Assembly (NCBI GenBank): GCA_030426955.1
Contig: JAUHXS010000007.1
Span: forward strand, 124,001 to 188,000
Direction: 5' to 3'
Length of the DNA: 64,000 nucleotides
From: Bacteroidia bacterium
GTDB lineage: Bacteria > Bacteroidota > Bacteroidia > Chitinophagales > JAUHXS01
Part shown: piece after piece, positions 19,824-28,411 of the stretch
Layout: each line of letters begins with the position of its first letter
Numbering within the stretch: the stretch's first letter is position 1
Program-made: the position numbers and the translations under genes
Notes under the pieces: generated by a model
Told to the model about the DNA's origin: nothing
The model's database searches: none
What the model saw: the letters and a program-made list of their open reading frames with translations, nothing else

Positions 19824-21314
19824 TTAGTTGACTTTACTCTTGACCCACCTAAGGATATCAAAGTATTCAGGTAGTTCGTCTTTTTTTAATTGAGTCAGCT
19901 CTTTGTAAAGTTTTTGAAAAAGTTGTTTATGCTCTAAATTTGGCAGGTTAATTACCTTGCTTAGGTATTTTATGATGAGCCCTTCAGCCTTATAAAGTTG
20001 ATCTTTTTTAGTAAGCGTTCTCTTAATGTTTTGAGAAAAATATTCTAAATATTGATAATTGCCTAGCTCGAAATGTGCCAGGAGGCTGACAATATTGCAA
20101 TAAAACCTTGCAAGCTTAGTATTGTCTGTAAATTGTGTTTCAAGGACTTTATTGGTGAAAGAAATACAACGATCATATTGATTTGTTGAAAAATATACTA
20201 GTGCAATGTTTGTGTAACTGTAAGTAAGCATTAGTGTGCTAATACTGTGTTTGTTGTTTTGTAGAAAGGCTATAAATTCATTAATAAAACTAGGCGTTTC
20301 ATTGAAAATACCTTTTCTTAAATAGACATTGGCTACAACTGTAAAGTAGAGATCACTGGCAAATACTTTGAGGCTAGGGAAATTAAATCGTTTGTCAGTA
20401 GTAGTGCTCCTAAGCATTAGGAGATATTTATCAAGTCTCTCATATTCTTGGGTTAAGTTTAAGATCTGAACAATATGAGCAATTGTGTATAAATACCTTT
20501 CAGGCCAATAGCCAATGAAATGTTCCTGCTGCTCAAAAAAAACAAGCCTTTCTTCCATCGATTTCAAGGCAATTTTGTATTTACCTGCTAGCATACTTGT
20601 TGAGTATACAGTTCCAAGTTTGAAATATTTCAATTTAAAAGAAGCTGCAATCTCATCTTTAAATTCTAGAAGCGTTTTTTGAAATGTTTGATTTAACTTG
20701 TCAAATTCCTGCTTGGCCTGTGTACTTCGCAATCCACCATATGTCAAGTATATAATGTTAAACTTGGTTGAAATACTTTCCAAGGTTACAATTGCTTTAC
20801 TACATTGAATAAAAAATAAAATCTCTTGAGATCTATTTACCGATTGGCTTAATGACTTGAGATCTGATGAAACAGAAGAAAGTTTTAATTTAGTTTGATA
20901 TAGGCTTGATAATAGGTCATAAGATTCATACTTATTAGCAATAATTTCTGCCCTCTCAAGTTGTTTCAGAGCTTGTTTGTGAAGCCCCTTTCGATAGAGG
21001 AAATCAATGTTTTCTGATAGGTTTTTTAGTTGAGAATCAACGTTTTTTCCTTGATGAAAAGCCCTTAAGCTTTTTAAAATTAAATCATAAAGATTATGTC
21101 TAGTGACCCGGATATTTCCTTTAAAACGTTCCTTCGAAATAGCACTTTCAACTCTTTCTTTGTCGTAAGGAGTAACACCTGTTAAAATGTCAAAAAGCTT
21201 TAAGTAATTGTTTTTTCCTTGAAGTGAGTTTTGGCTAGAAAATATTCTAAAATAACGCTTTTCAGACTTCGTAAGCGTATGGATCAACTCATATAAGTCG
21301 GTAGGTCTTTGCAT
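19824..21314 (-). CDS. Cytosolic helical repeat (TPR-like) protein of unknown function, paralogue A
   Basis: 496 residues, no signal peptide or membrane span, almost entirely helical, with TPR-like helix pairs (for example GLHKQALKQLERAEIIANKY at about 115-134). The N-terminus reads LIHTLTKSEKRYFRIFSS and resembles STLTKQQIRNFRYFLTA of the protein at 35164, which has the same length and layout. The two bracket most of the T9SS cargo island. ATG at 21314. I do not recognise a named function; the TPR-like fold suggests a scaffold or regulator. It is divergent from the cargo gene at 21379. Confidence 0.7.
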   Translation of the reverse strand: MQRPTDLYELIHTLTKSEKRYFRIFSSQNSLQGKNNYLKLFDILTGVTPYDKERVESAISKERFKGNIRVTRHNLYDLILKSLRAFHQGKNVDSQLKNLSENIDFLYRKGLHKQALKQLERAEIIANKYESYDLLSSLYQTKLKLSSVSSDLKSLSQSVNRSQEILFFIQCSKAIVTLESISTKFNIIYLTYGGLRSTQAKQEFDKLNQTFQKTLLEFKDEIAASFKLKYFKLGTVYSTSMLAGKYKIALKSMEERLVFFEQQEHFIGYWPERYLYTIAHIVQILNLTQEYERLDKYLLMLRSTTTDKRFNFPSLKVFASDLYFTVVANVYLRKGIFNETPSFINEFIAFLQNNKHSISTLMLTYSYTNIALVYFSTNQYDRCISFTNKVLETQFTDNTKLARFYCNIVSLLAHFELGNYQYLEYFSQNIKRTLTKKDQLYKAEGLIIKYLSKVINLPNLEHKQLFQKLYKELTQLKKDELPEYFDILRWVKSKVN

Positions 21315-21325
21315 AGACTATAAAC
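21314..21325 (+). promoter_or_regulatory. Recurrent cargo-upstream motif, copy B (TAGACTATAAAC)
   Basis: A two-mismatch variant, 65 bp before the ATG at 21379. It touches the start codon of the divergent helical protein gene, so it could also affect that gene. The only copy not preceded by a same-strand stop codon. Confidence 0.45.
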
Positions 21326-21378
21326 AAACATAGATAATAAGATGAATTTAAGATTTTTTTTAGAGCATTTTAGAAAGT

Positions 21379-23220
21379 ATGAAAAAGTATTTTTTTTCTA
21401 CAGCTATAGCATTTTTGATCTTTTTTAGCATTTGTGCTGCTTCTGATGTCCAGAGAGCAAACAACTGGTATTTTGGTATAAATGCGGGAGTCTCCTTTTC
21501 AGATATGACTCCAGCTGCATTATCAAATGGAATGATGAATCAATTGGAGGGCTGTGCTGCTATTTCAGACAAAGCAGGCAATTTGCTTTTTTATACAGAT
21601 GGAGTAACCATTTGGAATCGTTTTCATGATACTTTGAGTAATGGCTCAAATTTATTAGGTCACCATTCTTCGTCCCAGTCTGCATTGATTATTCCTAAGC
21701 CTTGTCACGAAGAGTTATATTATGTTTTTACAACGGATGCATCTAGTGGGTTGAACAATGATGCCAGTTATTCGCTAGTAGATATGTCATTAGACGGAGG
21801 GAAGGGAGCAGTAGTAAGTAAAAATAAAATATTGATGAAAAATGCATCAGAGAAAATGACTGCTGTCCATCATGTCAATAAGCAAGATATTTGGTTGCTT
21901 TTGCATAGCCTTGATTCAGATACATTCTATGCTTTTCTCGTATCAAAAGATACTATTGCCTCTCCAGTTTTAAGTAAATCTGGTAGTGTGCAAATCGCAG
22001 AGGCGGGCTGTATGAAATTTGCACCCGATGGAAAAAAAGTGGCACTTGCTCATAAAGATTACTTTGAGATTTTTGACTTTGATAATGATACTGGAATCGT
22101 ATCGAATTCAATAAAGACAGAATCTAAATACCCTTGGACTTATGGAGTTGAATTTTCTCCCGATGGGAGCAAACTTTACGGTACGATGTATCAGGGAGTG
22201 GGCGATAGCATTATACAATTTGATCTTGAGGCTGGTTCAGACTCGGGTATTATTAATTCAGCGATGACAATTGGGGCCTCACCATTCGGTATTAGTCCTA
22301 GGTCATTACAACTTGGCCCCGATGGGAAGATCTATATTGCTATGGCGACAGGAACCCATCTAGGTGTGATAAATAATCCAAACTTAAAAAGCTCATTATG
22401 TGAGTATGAGCCCGAAGGACTATACCTTGGTGGTCGTCGCTCAAGAATGGGATTGCCAGGATTTGTCCAAAGTTTCTTTTGGGGAGATAGCATCCAAATA
22501 CCAGCAATTGTATATGATAATAGTTGCTTAGGCGATACAACAAGGTTTTATTTAAAAGGGGTTGCAGAAGATCAGGTAGACTTCTTATGGAGCTTTGGTG
22601 ATACGACAAGCGAGGTAAATCACGTCTTTGAAGAAGTTGGATCTTTTGATATAAATCTTTTCATATTCAATCATGATTCTATTTGTAATGGTATTCAGGT
22701 AGATACTCTTTTCGCAGATATAAATGTTTTCCCATCTCCCAACATCTATTTACCAGACTCCTTATTCTTTTGTTCAGACTCATCAATTACGATAATCGTA
22801 AACAGTGAAATGAAAAGTTATGCATGGTCTACAGGAAGCACTACAAATGAAGTTATAATAGATGCTGAACAAACAATATCATTAGAAGTGCTAGATAGTA
22901 ATGGCTGTGATAATAAAGTCACGAGTGTTGTTAGTCAACTAGATTGTACAGCAGAAAATCCGATAGACTATTTACCGTTTATTCCAAACGCTGTCTCGAT
23001 AAATAATTTTAAGGAGCTTATTTTTATAAACCAATTGCAGGATTTTTCTGAATCCTATTCCTTCAAGATGTTTGATCGATTTGGCAAAGTAATTTGGGGG
23101 ATCAATAATACATCACATGATAATATTATGCTTGTTGAAGGAGCACTTTCATCAGGAGTCTATCTGTACACATTTAAGGTACAACAGTATTCAAAATCAG
23201 GCACTATTACAGTACTCTGA
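21379..23220 (+). CDS. Secreted beta-propeller protein with degenerate T9SS type B (gliding-motility-type) C-terminus
   Basis: 613 residues. Signal peptide 1-22. Residues 28-375 form a WD40/YVTN-like propeller that begins NNWYFGINAGVSF and contains GCAAISDKAGNLLFYTDG, FAPDGKKVALA and FSPDGSKLYGTMY. A PKD-like domain follows (FLWSFGDTTSEVNHVFEEVG, about 395-420) and an Ig-like domain (YAWSTGSTTNEV). The last 80 residues have the type B layout (FKMFDRFGKVIW, SGVYLYTFKV, GTITVL) but lack the usual PNGDG loop. The N-terminal module is clearly related to that of the next gene. It is probably surface-displayed; the ligand is unknown. Confidence 0.82.
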   Translation: MKKYFFSTAIAFLIFFSICAASDVQRANNWYFGINAGVSFSDMTPAALSNGMMNQLEGCAAISDKAGNLLFYTDGVTIWNRFHDTLSNGSNLLGHHSSSQSALIIPKPCHEELYYVFTTDASSGLNNDASYSLVDMSLDGGKGAVVSKNKILMKNASEKMTAVHHVNKQDIWLLLHSLDSDTFYAFLVSKDTIASPVLSKSGSVQIAEAGCMKFAPDGKKVALAHKDYFEIFDFDNDTGIVSNSIKTESKYPWTYGVEFSPDGSKLYGTMYQGVGDSIIQFDLEAGSDSGIINSAMTIGASPFGISPRSLQLGPDGKIYIAMATGTHLGVINNPNLKSSLCEYEPEGLYLGGRRSRMGLPGFVQSFFWGDSIQIPAIVYDNSCLGDTTRFYLKGVAEDQVDFLWSFGDTTSEVNHVFEEVGSFDINLFIFNHDSICNGIQVDTLFADINVFPSPNIYLPDSLFFCSDSSITIIVNSEMKSYAWSTGSTTNEVIIDAEQTISLEVLDSNGCDNKVTSVVSQLDCTAENPIDYLPFIPNAVSINNFKELIFINQLQDFSESYSFKMFDRFGKVIWGINNTSHDNIMLVEGALSSGVYLYTFKVQQYSKSGTITVL

Positions 23221-23225
23221 GAGCA

Positions 23226-23237
23226 TAGAGTATGAAC
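23226..23237 (+). promoter_or_regulatory. Recurrent cargo-upstream motif, copy C (TAGAGTATGAAC)
   Basis: Exact 12-mer, continued by AAAA, five nt after the previous stop and 65 bp before the ATG at 23291, the same distance as copies B and D. Confidence 0.5.
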
Positions 23238-23290
23238 AAAATGGGTGTAAATGCCCAGCGGCCTTTGTATCTATTATGCATATTTAGAAT

Positions 23291-25504
23291 ATGGTAAACA
23301 GACTAATATTTATATACATTGCTTATTTATATACGATAGTAAGCTTAAATGCGCAGAAAGAATTTTCAACTTGGTATTTTGGTGAAGGTGCAGGGTTAAG
23401 ATTCACAGAAGGAGAAGCGCCTCAAGCTATTTCAGGCAGTCAGATCAATACAAATGAAGGCTGTGCAACTATTTCAGATGTTAATGGGGACATATTATTT
23501 TACACAGACGGAAGAAGTGTTTGGGATAAAACCCATAATAAAATGCCCAATGCGCAAGGCGATATTTGGGAAAAAGCAATGAGTGGAGATTTTAGTGCTT
23601 CACAATCTGCAATTGTCACTCCAGTAATAGGCTTGCCTGACAGATACTACTTATTTACGGTAGATGGGGTGACAAGTCAGATTTTCGGCCCCAAAGGAGA
23701 GTGGGATGGTTTATATTATTCCGTAATAGATATGAATTTAAATAATGGATTGGGAGATGTAGACACTGCCTTTATACACAATCTTGGGTATATCCATAAT
23801 AAGGTTCCATTGCAAGATACGACTGCAGAAAAAGTGATAGCAGTAAAGCACGCTAATAATAGAGACTACTGGGTTGTTACTAGAGGAAATAACAATGACT
23901 CAATCTATGCCTTTTTAGTTACCTGCAACGGCGTCAATAATATTCCAGTGGCGAGTAAAGTTGATTTCACTTGGCAAAAAACTACTATGGGGTTCGACCT
24001 AAAGGGAGCAGGATTTTTGAGGGCAACAAGGGATGGAAAATCAATTATAGAAGTAGATCAAGCTGGAGCAGTGTTGTATGATTTTGATAATAATGTTGGA
24101 AAAATATTAGATCACGATACAATTATATGGGGGGCGCATAGGGATACTATTATTGGAGGTGGATTTATGGGTGATCCGAAAGATACTACTGTGCGTGTTA
24201 AAGATTGGCATTATGGGGTAGAGGTTTCGCCTAATGACAGTTTGATTTATACAACTACCTATTTTGTGGGCTCAGGTCAGGGATCGGTTTGGGTGTTTAA
24301 GCGATTTGCATCTAATATTCAGGAGAGTGGTAGAAAACTTCATGATCACAATAGTTTTGCAATAAGCACTTCGGCCTTACAAATAGGTCTTGATGATAAT
24401 ATCTATATGGCGCACTTTAAAGAAAAGCATCTTTCTTATATCACAGACGTAAATGATTACGACAATGCAAATTTTGTTTACAAAGGGATAGATTTGAATG
24501 AAAATTCTAGAATTGGATTGCCTAATTTTTTTACAACAAATGACAAGTGGAATGTAAGTATAGACTATAATGATATAATAGCCTGTAGTAGCGATGATTC
24601 AGTGAAGATTGACGTGCAGGGTTCTCCACTATATGAGCACGCTTGGACGCCAAACTATAATATATCAGATACTTCTATTGCAGACCCCGTAATTTTATTA
24701 GACTCATCGCTGACCTATTATGTCGAGGTTACCACAGAGTGTACTACTTTGTTTGATACCGTGAATGTTTTGATCAGCCCATTAGTGGAATTTAGTTTAG
24801 AAGGTGATCTGGAGATATGTGAAGGAGAACAGACTAGGATAAAGTCAAGCATTATTGATGATAGCGTTTTGTATAATTGGAATAACGGAATACAAGATAC
24901 TAGTATTGAAGTAGATGAAGAAGGTTGGTATGTCTTAGAAGTCATATGGGATGAGTGTTCTAGCAAAGACTCGTTGTATGTAGAAGTCAACCCATTACCT
25001 AAATTTTCACTAGGAAATGATACAACATTATGTGCAGATGAACTTGAGTTAACGCTCAGTCCTCAGTGGTCTGAACTAACAGATGCAACTGGCATAAGAT
25101 ATGCCTGGTCCACAGGAGACACCGCTAGTCACATAATAGTTGTTAAAGAGGCAGAGTATTGGCTTGAGGTAGAAGATACAAATGGCTGTGATTTTGAGAA
25201 TGCGATGCATCTTGCTACGATAAACTGTGATGAATTAGTTGACGTTCCAACAGCTTTTACACCTAATGGAGACAATGTAAATGACTTCTTTGAACCCATA
25301 TTAAATAATGTAACAATCAAGGAGTTTTATGTATATAATAGATGGGGGGAGCTAGTTTTTCAAGGAGCAGGTAATAGTTATGTGTGGGATGGTAAGAAAG
25401 AAGGTGTATTGCAAGAAGTAGGGGCGTATAATTATCGAATTACAACAAGCTCCAGTAAGGATATTTATAGTCAGCTAGAAGGTACTATCCTCTTAGTTAA
25501 ATAG
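23291..25504 (+). CDS. Secreted beta-propeller/Ig-repeat protein with T9SS type B sorting domain
   Basis: 737 residues. Signal peptide 1-21 (ends SLNAQ). The propeller module (26-420) opens FSTWYFGEGAGLRF and contains GCATISDVNGDILFYTDGRS, matching the upstream neighbour closely enough to suggest tandem duplication. Residues 430-650 hold about three Ig-like repeats (YVEVTTEC, YNWNNGIQDTSIEV, YAWSTGDTASH). The sorting domain is canonical type B: TAFTPNGDNVNDFFEPIL, FYVYNRWGELVFQ, VGAYNYRITT, ending EGTILLVK. Likely co-transcribed with the lipoprotein gene 28 nt downstream. Confidence 0.87.
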   Translation: MVNRLIFIYIAYLYTIVSLNAQKEFSTWYFGEGAGLRFTEGEAPQAISGSQINTNEGCATISDVNGDILFYTDGRSVWDKTHNKMPNAQGDIWEKAMSGDFSASQSAIVTPVIGLPDRYYLFTVDGVTSQIFGPKGEWDGLYYSVIDMNLNNGLGDVDTAFIHNLGYIHNKVPLQDTTAEKVIAVKHANNRDYWVVTRGNNNDSIYAFLVTCNGVNNIPVASKVDFTWQKTTMGFDLKGAGFLRATRDGKSIIEVDQAGAVLYDFDNNVGKILDHDTIIWGAHRDTIIGGGFMGDPKDTTVRVKDWHYGVEVSPNDSLIYTTTYFVGSGQGSVWVFKRFASNIQESGRKLHDHNSFAISTSALQIGLDDNIYMAHFKEKHLSYITDVNDYDNANFVYKGIDLNENSRIGLPNFFTTNDKWNVSIDYNDIIACSSDDSVKIDVQGSPLYEHAWTPNYNISDTSIADPVILLDSSLTYYVEVTTECTTLFDTVNVLISPLVEFSLEGDLEICEGEQTRIKSSIIDDSVLYNWNNGIQDTSIEVDEEGWYVLEVIWDECSSKDSLYVEVNPLPKFSLGNDTTLCADELELTLSPQWSELTDATGIRYAWSTGDTASHIIVVKEAEYWLEVEDTNGCDFENAMHLATINCDELVDVPTAFTPNGDNVNDFFEPILNNVTIKEFYVYNRWGELVFQGAGNSYVWDGKKEGVLQEVGAYNYRITTSSSKDIYSQLEGTILLVK

Positions 25505-25532
25505 ATTACCTTCTTTAAAAATGTAAATAGTT

Positions 25533-26519
25533 ATGTCGCGATTACCCTTGAAAATCCTTTTAATTATTACCATATTTCATTTTTCCTGCAAAAAAGAGGA
25601 TAAACAAGAACTTTGTGTTCAAGATTGTGACACAATAGAAGAGTTAATATTTCAAACTGGTTTTGATGGCTCAAGCATTGTTGATGCTTCTAGTTCAAAT
25701 GCGGATATAGTTGGCATAGATAATAACTATACAAAGCTAAATGACTGGGAAAGTGACTTGGATAATCATCCACAAATTGGCAAATTCAATTTTCAGTTTG
25801 AAGACGGAAATTCAACTCAAAGAAATGTTGACATTGTATCTGATCCTGAAAATTATCAGAACGACGTTTTAAGATTTTGGATCAAAGAACCTCATATCAA
25901 CAACGGGATTAATAAGAAAAAAGGAAGAGTTCAAGCCAATATTTATGGAAACAGTTGCCTGAAAGAAGTTTGCTATGCTGTAAAGATGTACATACCAGAA
26001 GACTTTAATCATTTAAAGACCATGTCAGAAAAGATAAATTGGCTGACAATAGCTGAATTTTGGAATAATGGACACTTTAGAAAAGATGAAGATTATCCTT
26101 TTAGAGTAACACTAAATATAAGGAAAATAGAAACCGGAACAGTTGATCATTTATACTTTGGTGCTCATGGGCAAACAAAAGAAGGTTCCAAGTGGGAGGA
26201 GGTTTGGGAACATATTAATGAATCGGTAGCTGTTCCAATTGGCGAGTGGATTGATTTAACGATATACTTAAAAGAGGGAGATGCATCTAATGGAAGAACA
26301 TATATGTCTATGACAACTCAAGATAGTGTCTCTACAACAATATTTGATATACAAAACTATACGCACCATCCTGATGATGTTTGTCCCAAGGGTATTAGGG
26401 ATTTTAATCCATTAAAAATATATACCTCAGATAATGTAATCAACCATGTCGCTAATAATGGAGGACTGTTTCATGTATATTGGGACGACTTTGTTTTTTT
26501 GAGAAACAAAAGACCCTAG
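25533..26519 (+). CDS. Lipoprotein with polysaccharide-lyase-like (jelly-roll) domain
   Basis: 328 residues. The signal peptide ends in a lipobox-like FHFSC with lipidated Cys19, followed by KKEDK. The body (about 40-325) looks like the beta jelly roll of heparin-lyase-type proteins (Polysacc_lyase family): YAVKMYIPEDF near residue 150, a central IAEFWNNGHF segment, and the closing GGLFHVYWDDFVF. The family cleaves or binds acidic polysaccharides; activity cannot be confirmed from motifs alone. It lacks a sorting domain, unlike all its neighbours, and lacks its own copy of the upstream motif, consistent with an operon with the preceding gene. Confidence 0.6.
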   Translation: MSRLPLKILLIITIFHFSCKKEDKQELCVQDCDTIEELIFQTGFDGSSIVDASSSNADIVGIDNNYTKLNDWESDLDNHPQIGKFNFQFEDGNSTQRNVDIVSDPENYQNDVLRFWIKEPHINNGINKKKGRVQANIYGNSCLKEVCYAVKMYIPEDFNHLKTMSEKINWLTIAEFWNNGHFRKDEDYPFRVTLNIRKIETGTVDHLYFGAHGQTKEGSKWEEVWEHINESVAVPIGEWIDLTIYLKEGDASNGRTYMSMTTQDSVSTTIFDIQNYTHHPDDVCPKGIRDFNPLKIYTSDNVINHVANNGGLFHVYWDDFVFLRNKRP

Positions 26520-26520
26520 T

Positions 26521-26573
26521 TAGAGTATGAACAAAAAGATATAACTTGCCTTCGGTATTTTACCTTAAGTTTG
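26521..26573 (+). promoter_or_regulatory. Recurrent motif copy D followed by a predicted promoter
   Basis: TAGAGTATGAAC at 26521-26532 (then AAAAA), 65 bp before the ATG at 26586. Downstream lie TTG (26546-26548), 17 nt, and TAAGTTTG (26566-26573), a full match to the Bacteroidota -7 element. The motif is therefore centred roughly 55 bp upstream of the expected transcript start, a usual place for an activator site. Confidence 0.5.
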
Positions 26574-26585
26574 TAATTTCTAATT

Positions 26586-28334
26586 ATGAAAGGAGACAAT
26601 TTAAAAATAGTAGTTGGGTGTTGGTTTATATTATCTGTTTTAGCATTACAACAAATGAGTGCTCAGGAAACATTTCCTTGTGATGCAAAATTGTATTTCT
26701 TTCGACATGCCAGCAACGATACTACTTACTTATCCTATATCGACGATTATATTGCAGCACCTAGCCCCAACGTTGTAGATGTTTGCCCATTTGATGATAA
26801 TACTTACAACGCATTAGCTGCTAATGGTAATGATGGCTTTTTGTATGCAATGCAAAAAGATGGTACTGATGGCATCTTAATGAGGATTGATCAAAACTGT
26901 AACAGGACTATTATAGATACACTGCCCTTTAGCTCGTATGGTACTTTTGATTTCTCAGGAAATTATTGGTTTGTTGATGCGACAGATAGATTATATAAAT
27001 ATATTGTTGCTACAAAAACTTTAGTATCAAAGTCAGTACTCTCTGGAATACCTACGGATGCATTTGATATGGCATTTAATATTAGCGATTGTAATTTATA
27101 TATGGCAGGACACAATACCACAAAAGTCTATGATACTACTGGAAGTACTGCTTTGACTAAGTTTAATGGTTTTGGCTCGCCAGGACAATATTATGGGGCT
27201 ATGACCATTGGGGCAGATGGGAATCTTTATGGAATAAAAAATCAAGATAATGTTTTAAAAAGACTCAACCTTACAACATATACCTCGGAGGATGTGATTA
27301 CATTTGATGCAAATCCAGGTGCAGAAGGTTCAGACATGGCCACTTTTTTATGTATAGAGACCGATGCTTTCTTTAGCTTGGATGTTGATTCATTTTGTGT
27401 TGGAGATAGTATCACATTTATTGATTCAAGTGAAGGCTATATCCAAGAGTGGGAGTGGTATTTTGGAGATGGGAACACTTCTAATGAAAGGAACCCTCAA
27501 TATGTCTATTTTGCTCCAGGCACTTATACCGTTAAACTTTTAGTCAAACCTCCTTCTAATACTTGTATAAACATACCTCAAGATTCGATTAAAAAGATCA
27601 TTGTCGTTTCCTCGCAAGTAAAAGGAGCAACTATTGATACTAGTATGTGTTTAGGAGAAAGCTTGCTCTTGTCATTAAACTTAGGAAGTCAATATCGCTG
27701 GATACCAGATATTGGGTTGGATGATCCTACGCAAAGAACTAATAATATAACAGTTTTATCAGATCAAAATTATGAAGTTATTGTGTCGAATAGCAGTAGC
27801 TGCTTTGATACTAGTTATATATCTATTCAAGTGGATACACTTTTAGTTGAAAATGATGCTGCGACTATATGTGAGGGAGAACAGCTTGACTTAAGTGTAA
27901 TTGCTGAAAATGAAATTGTATGGACAACTACTGCTATTGGGTTGGCTTGTGATACCTGTAAGCAAAACAGCTTTGTTCCCGAAGAATCTGATATATATAC
28001 TGCTTCAATGAGTGGCAGTTCTGGGAATCTCTGTGAACAGTCAGTTTCGATAGATGTAATTCCATGCTCTATTTCGTATGTCCCAAATGGGGTAAGCTTT
28101 GAAGGCGGGAGAACATTAAGATTGAGAAATGAATCTGTTGCTTCAGATTATGTATTTACCGTTTATGACAGATTTGGAAATGAAGTTTTTCTTACCACCG
28201 ATGTACTGGAAGAGTGGAATGGGAAAGCACCAGAAGGAGATATGGTTGAACGAGGGGTATACACTTATGTCTTAAGGGCTCTCAGCTTTAATGGAGAGCA
28301 AATAGCACAGTCTGGGAATATAACAGTGCTATAG
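26586..28334 (+). CDS. Secreted propeller/PKD protein with T9SS type B sorting domain
   Basis: 582 residues. Signal peptide 1-26 (ends QQMSAQ). Residues 30-260 form a propeller-like region (YDTTGSTALTKFNGFGSPGQ, MTIGADGNLYGI). A PKD domain follows at about 265-345 (WEWYFGDGNTSNERNPQYVY, PGTYTVKLLV), then Ig-like modules (350-500) with paired Cys (IGLACDTCKQNSF). The type B C-terminus has YVPNGVSFEGGRT, FTVYDRFGNEVF, RGVYTYVLRA and ends SGNITVL. Role is unknown; the architecture is that of adhesin-like surface proteins. Confidence 0.85.
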   Translation: MKGDNLKIVVGCWFILSVLALQQMSAQETFPCDAKLYFFRHASNDTTYLSYIDDYIAAPSPNVVDVCPFDDNTYNALAANGNDGFLYAMQKDGTDGILMRIDQNCNRTIIDTLPFSSYGTFDFSGNYWFVDATDRLYKYIVATKTLVSKSVLSGIPTDAFDMAFNISDCNLYMAGHNTTKVYDTTGSTALTKFNGFGSPGQYYGAMTIGADGNLYGIKNQDNVLKRLNLTTYTSEDVITFDANPGAEGSDMATFLCIETDAFFSLDVDSFCVGDSITFIDSSEGYIQEWEWYFGDGNTSNERNPQYVYFAPGTYTVKLLVKPPSNTCINIPQDSIKKIIVVSSQVKGATIDTSMCLGESLLLSLNLGSQYRWIPDIGLDDPTQRTNNITVLSDQNYEVIVSNSSSCFDTSYISIQVDTLLVENDAATICEGEQLDLSVIAENEIVWTTTAIGLACDTCKQNSFVPEESDIYTASMSGSSGNLCEQSVSIDVIPCSISYVPNGVSFEGGRTLRLRNESVASDYVFTVYDRFGNEVFLTTDVLEEWNGKAPEGDMVERGVYTYVLRALSFNGEQIAQSGNITVL

Positions 28335-28343
28335 ACTATAAAC
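28332..28343 (+). promoter_or_regulatory. Recurrent cargo-upstream motif, copy E (TAGACTATAAAC)
   Basis: Identical to copy B. Its TAG is the stop codon of the preceding cargo gene, and it lies 80 bp before the ATG at 28412. Confidence 0.45.
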
Positions 28344-28411
28344 AAAATTATATTTTTGTAATAGGAGCTTGTGTACAATGAACCTATATTGCTTTTATAA
28401 ACTGTTCACTT

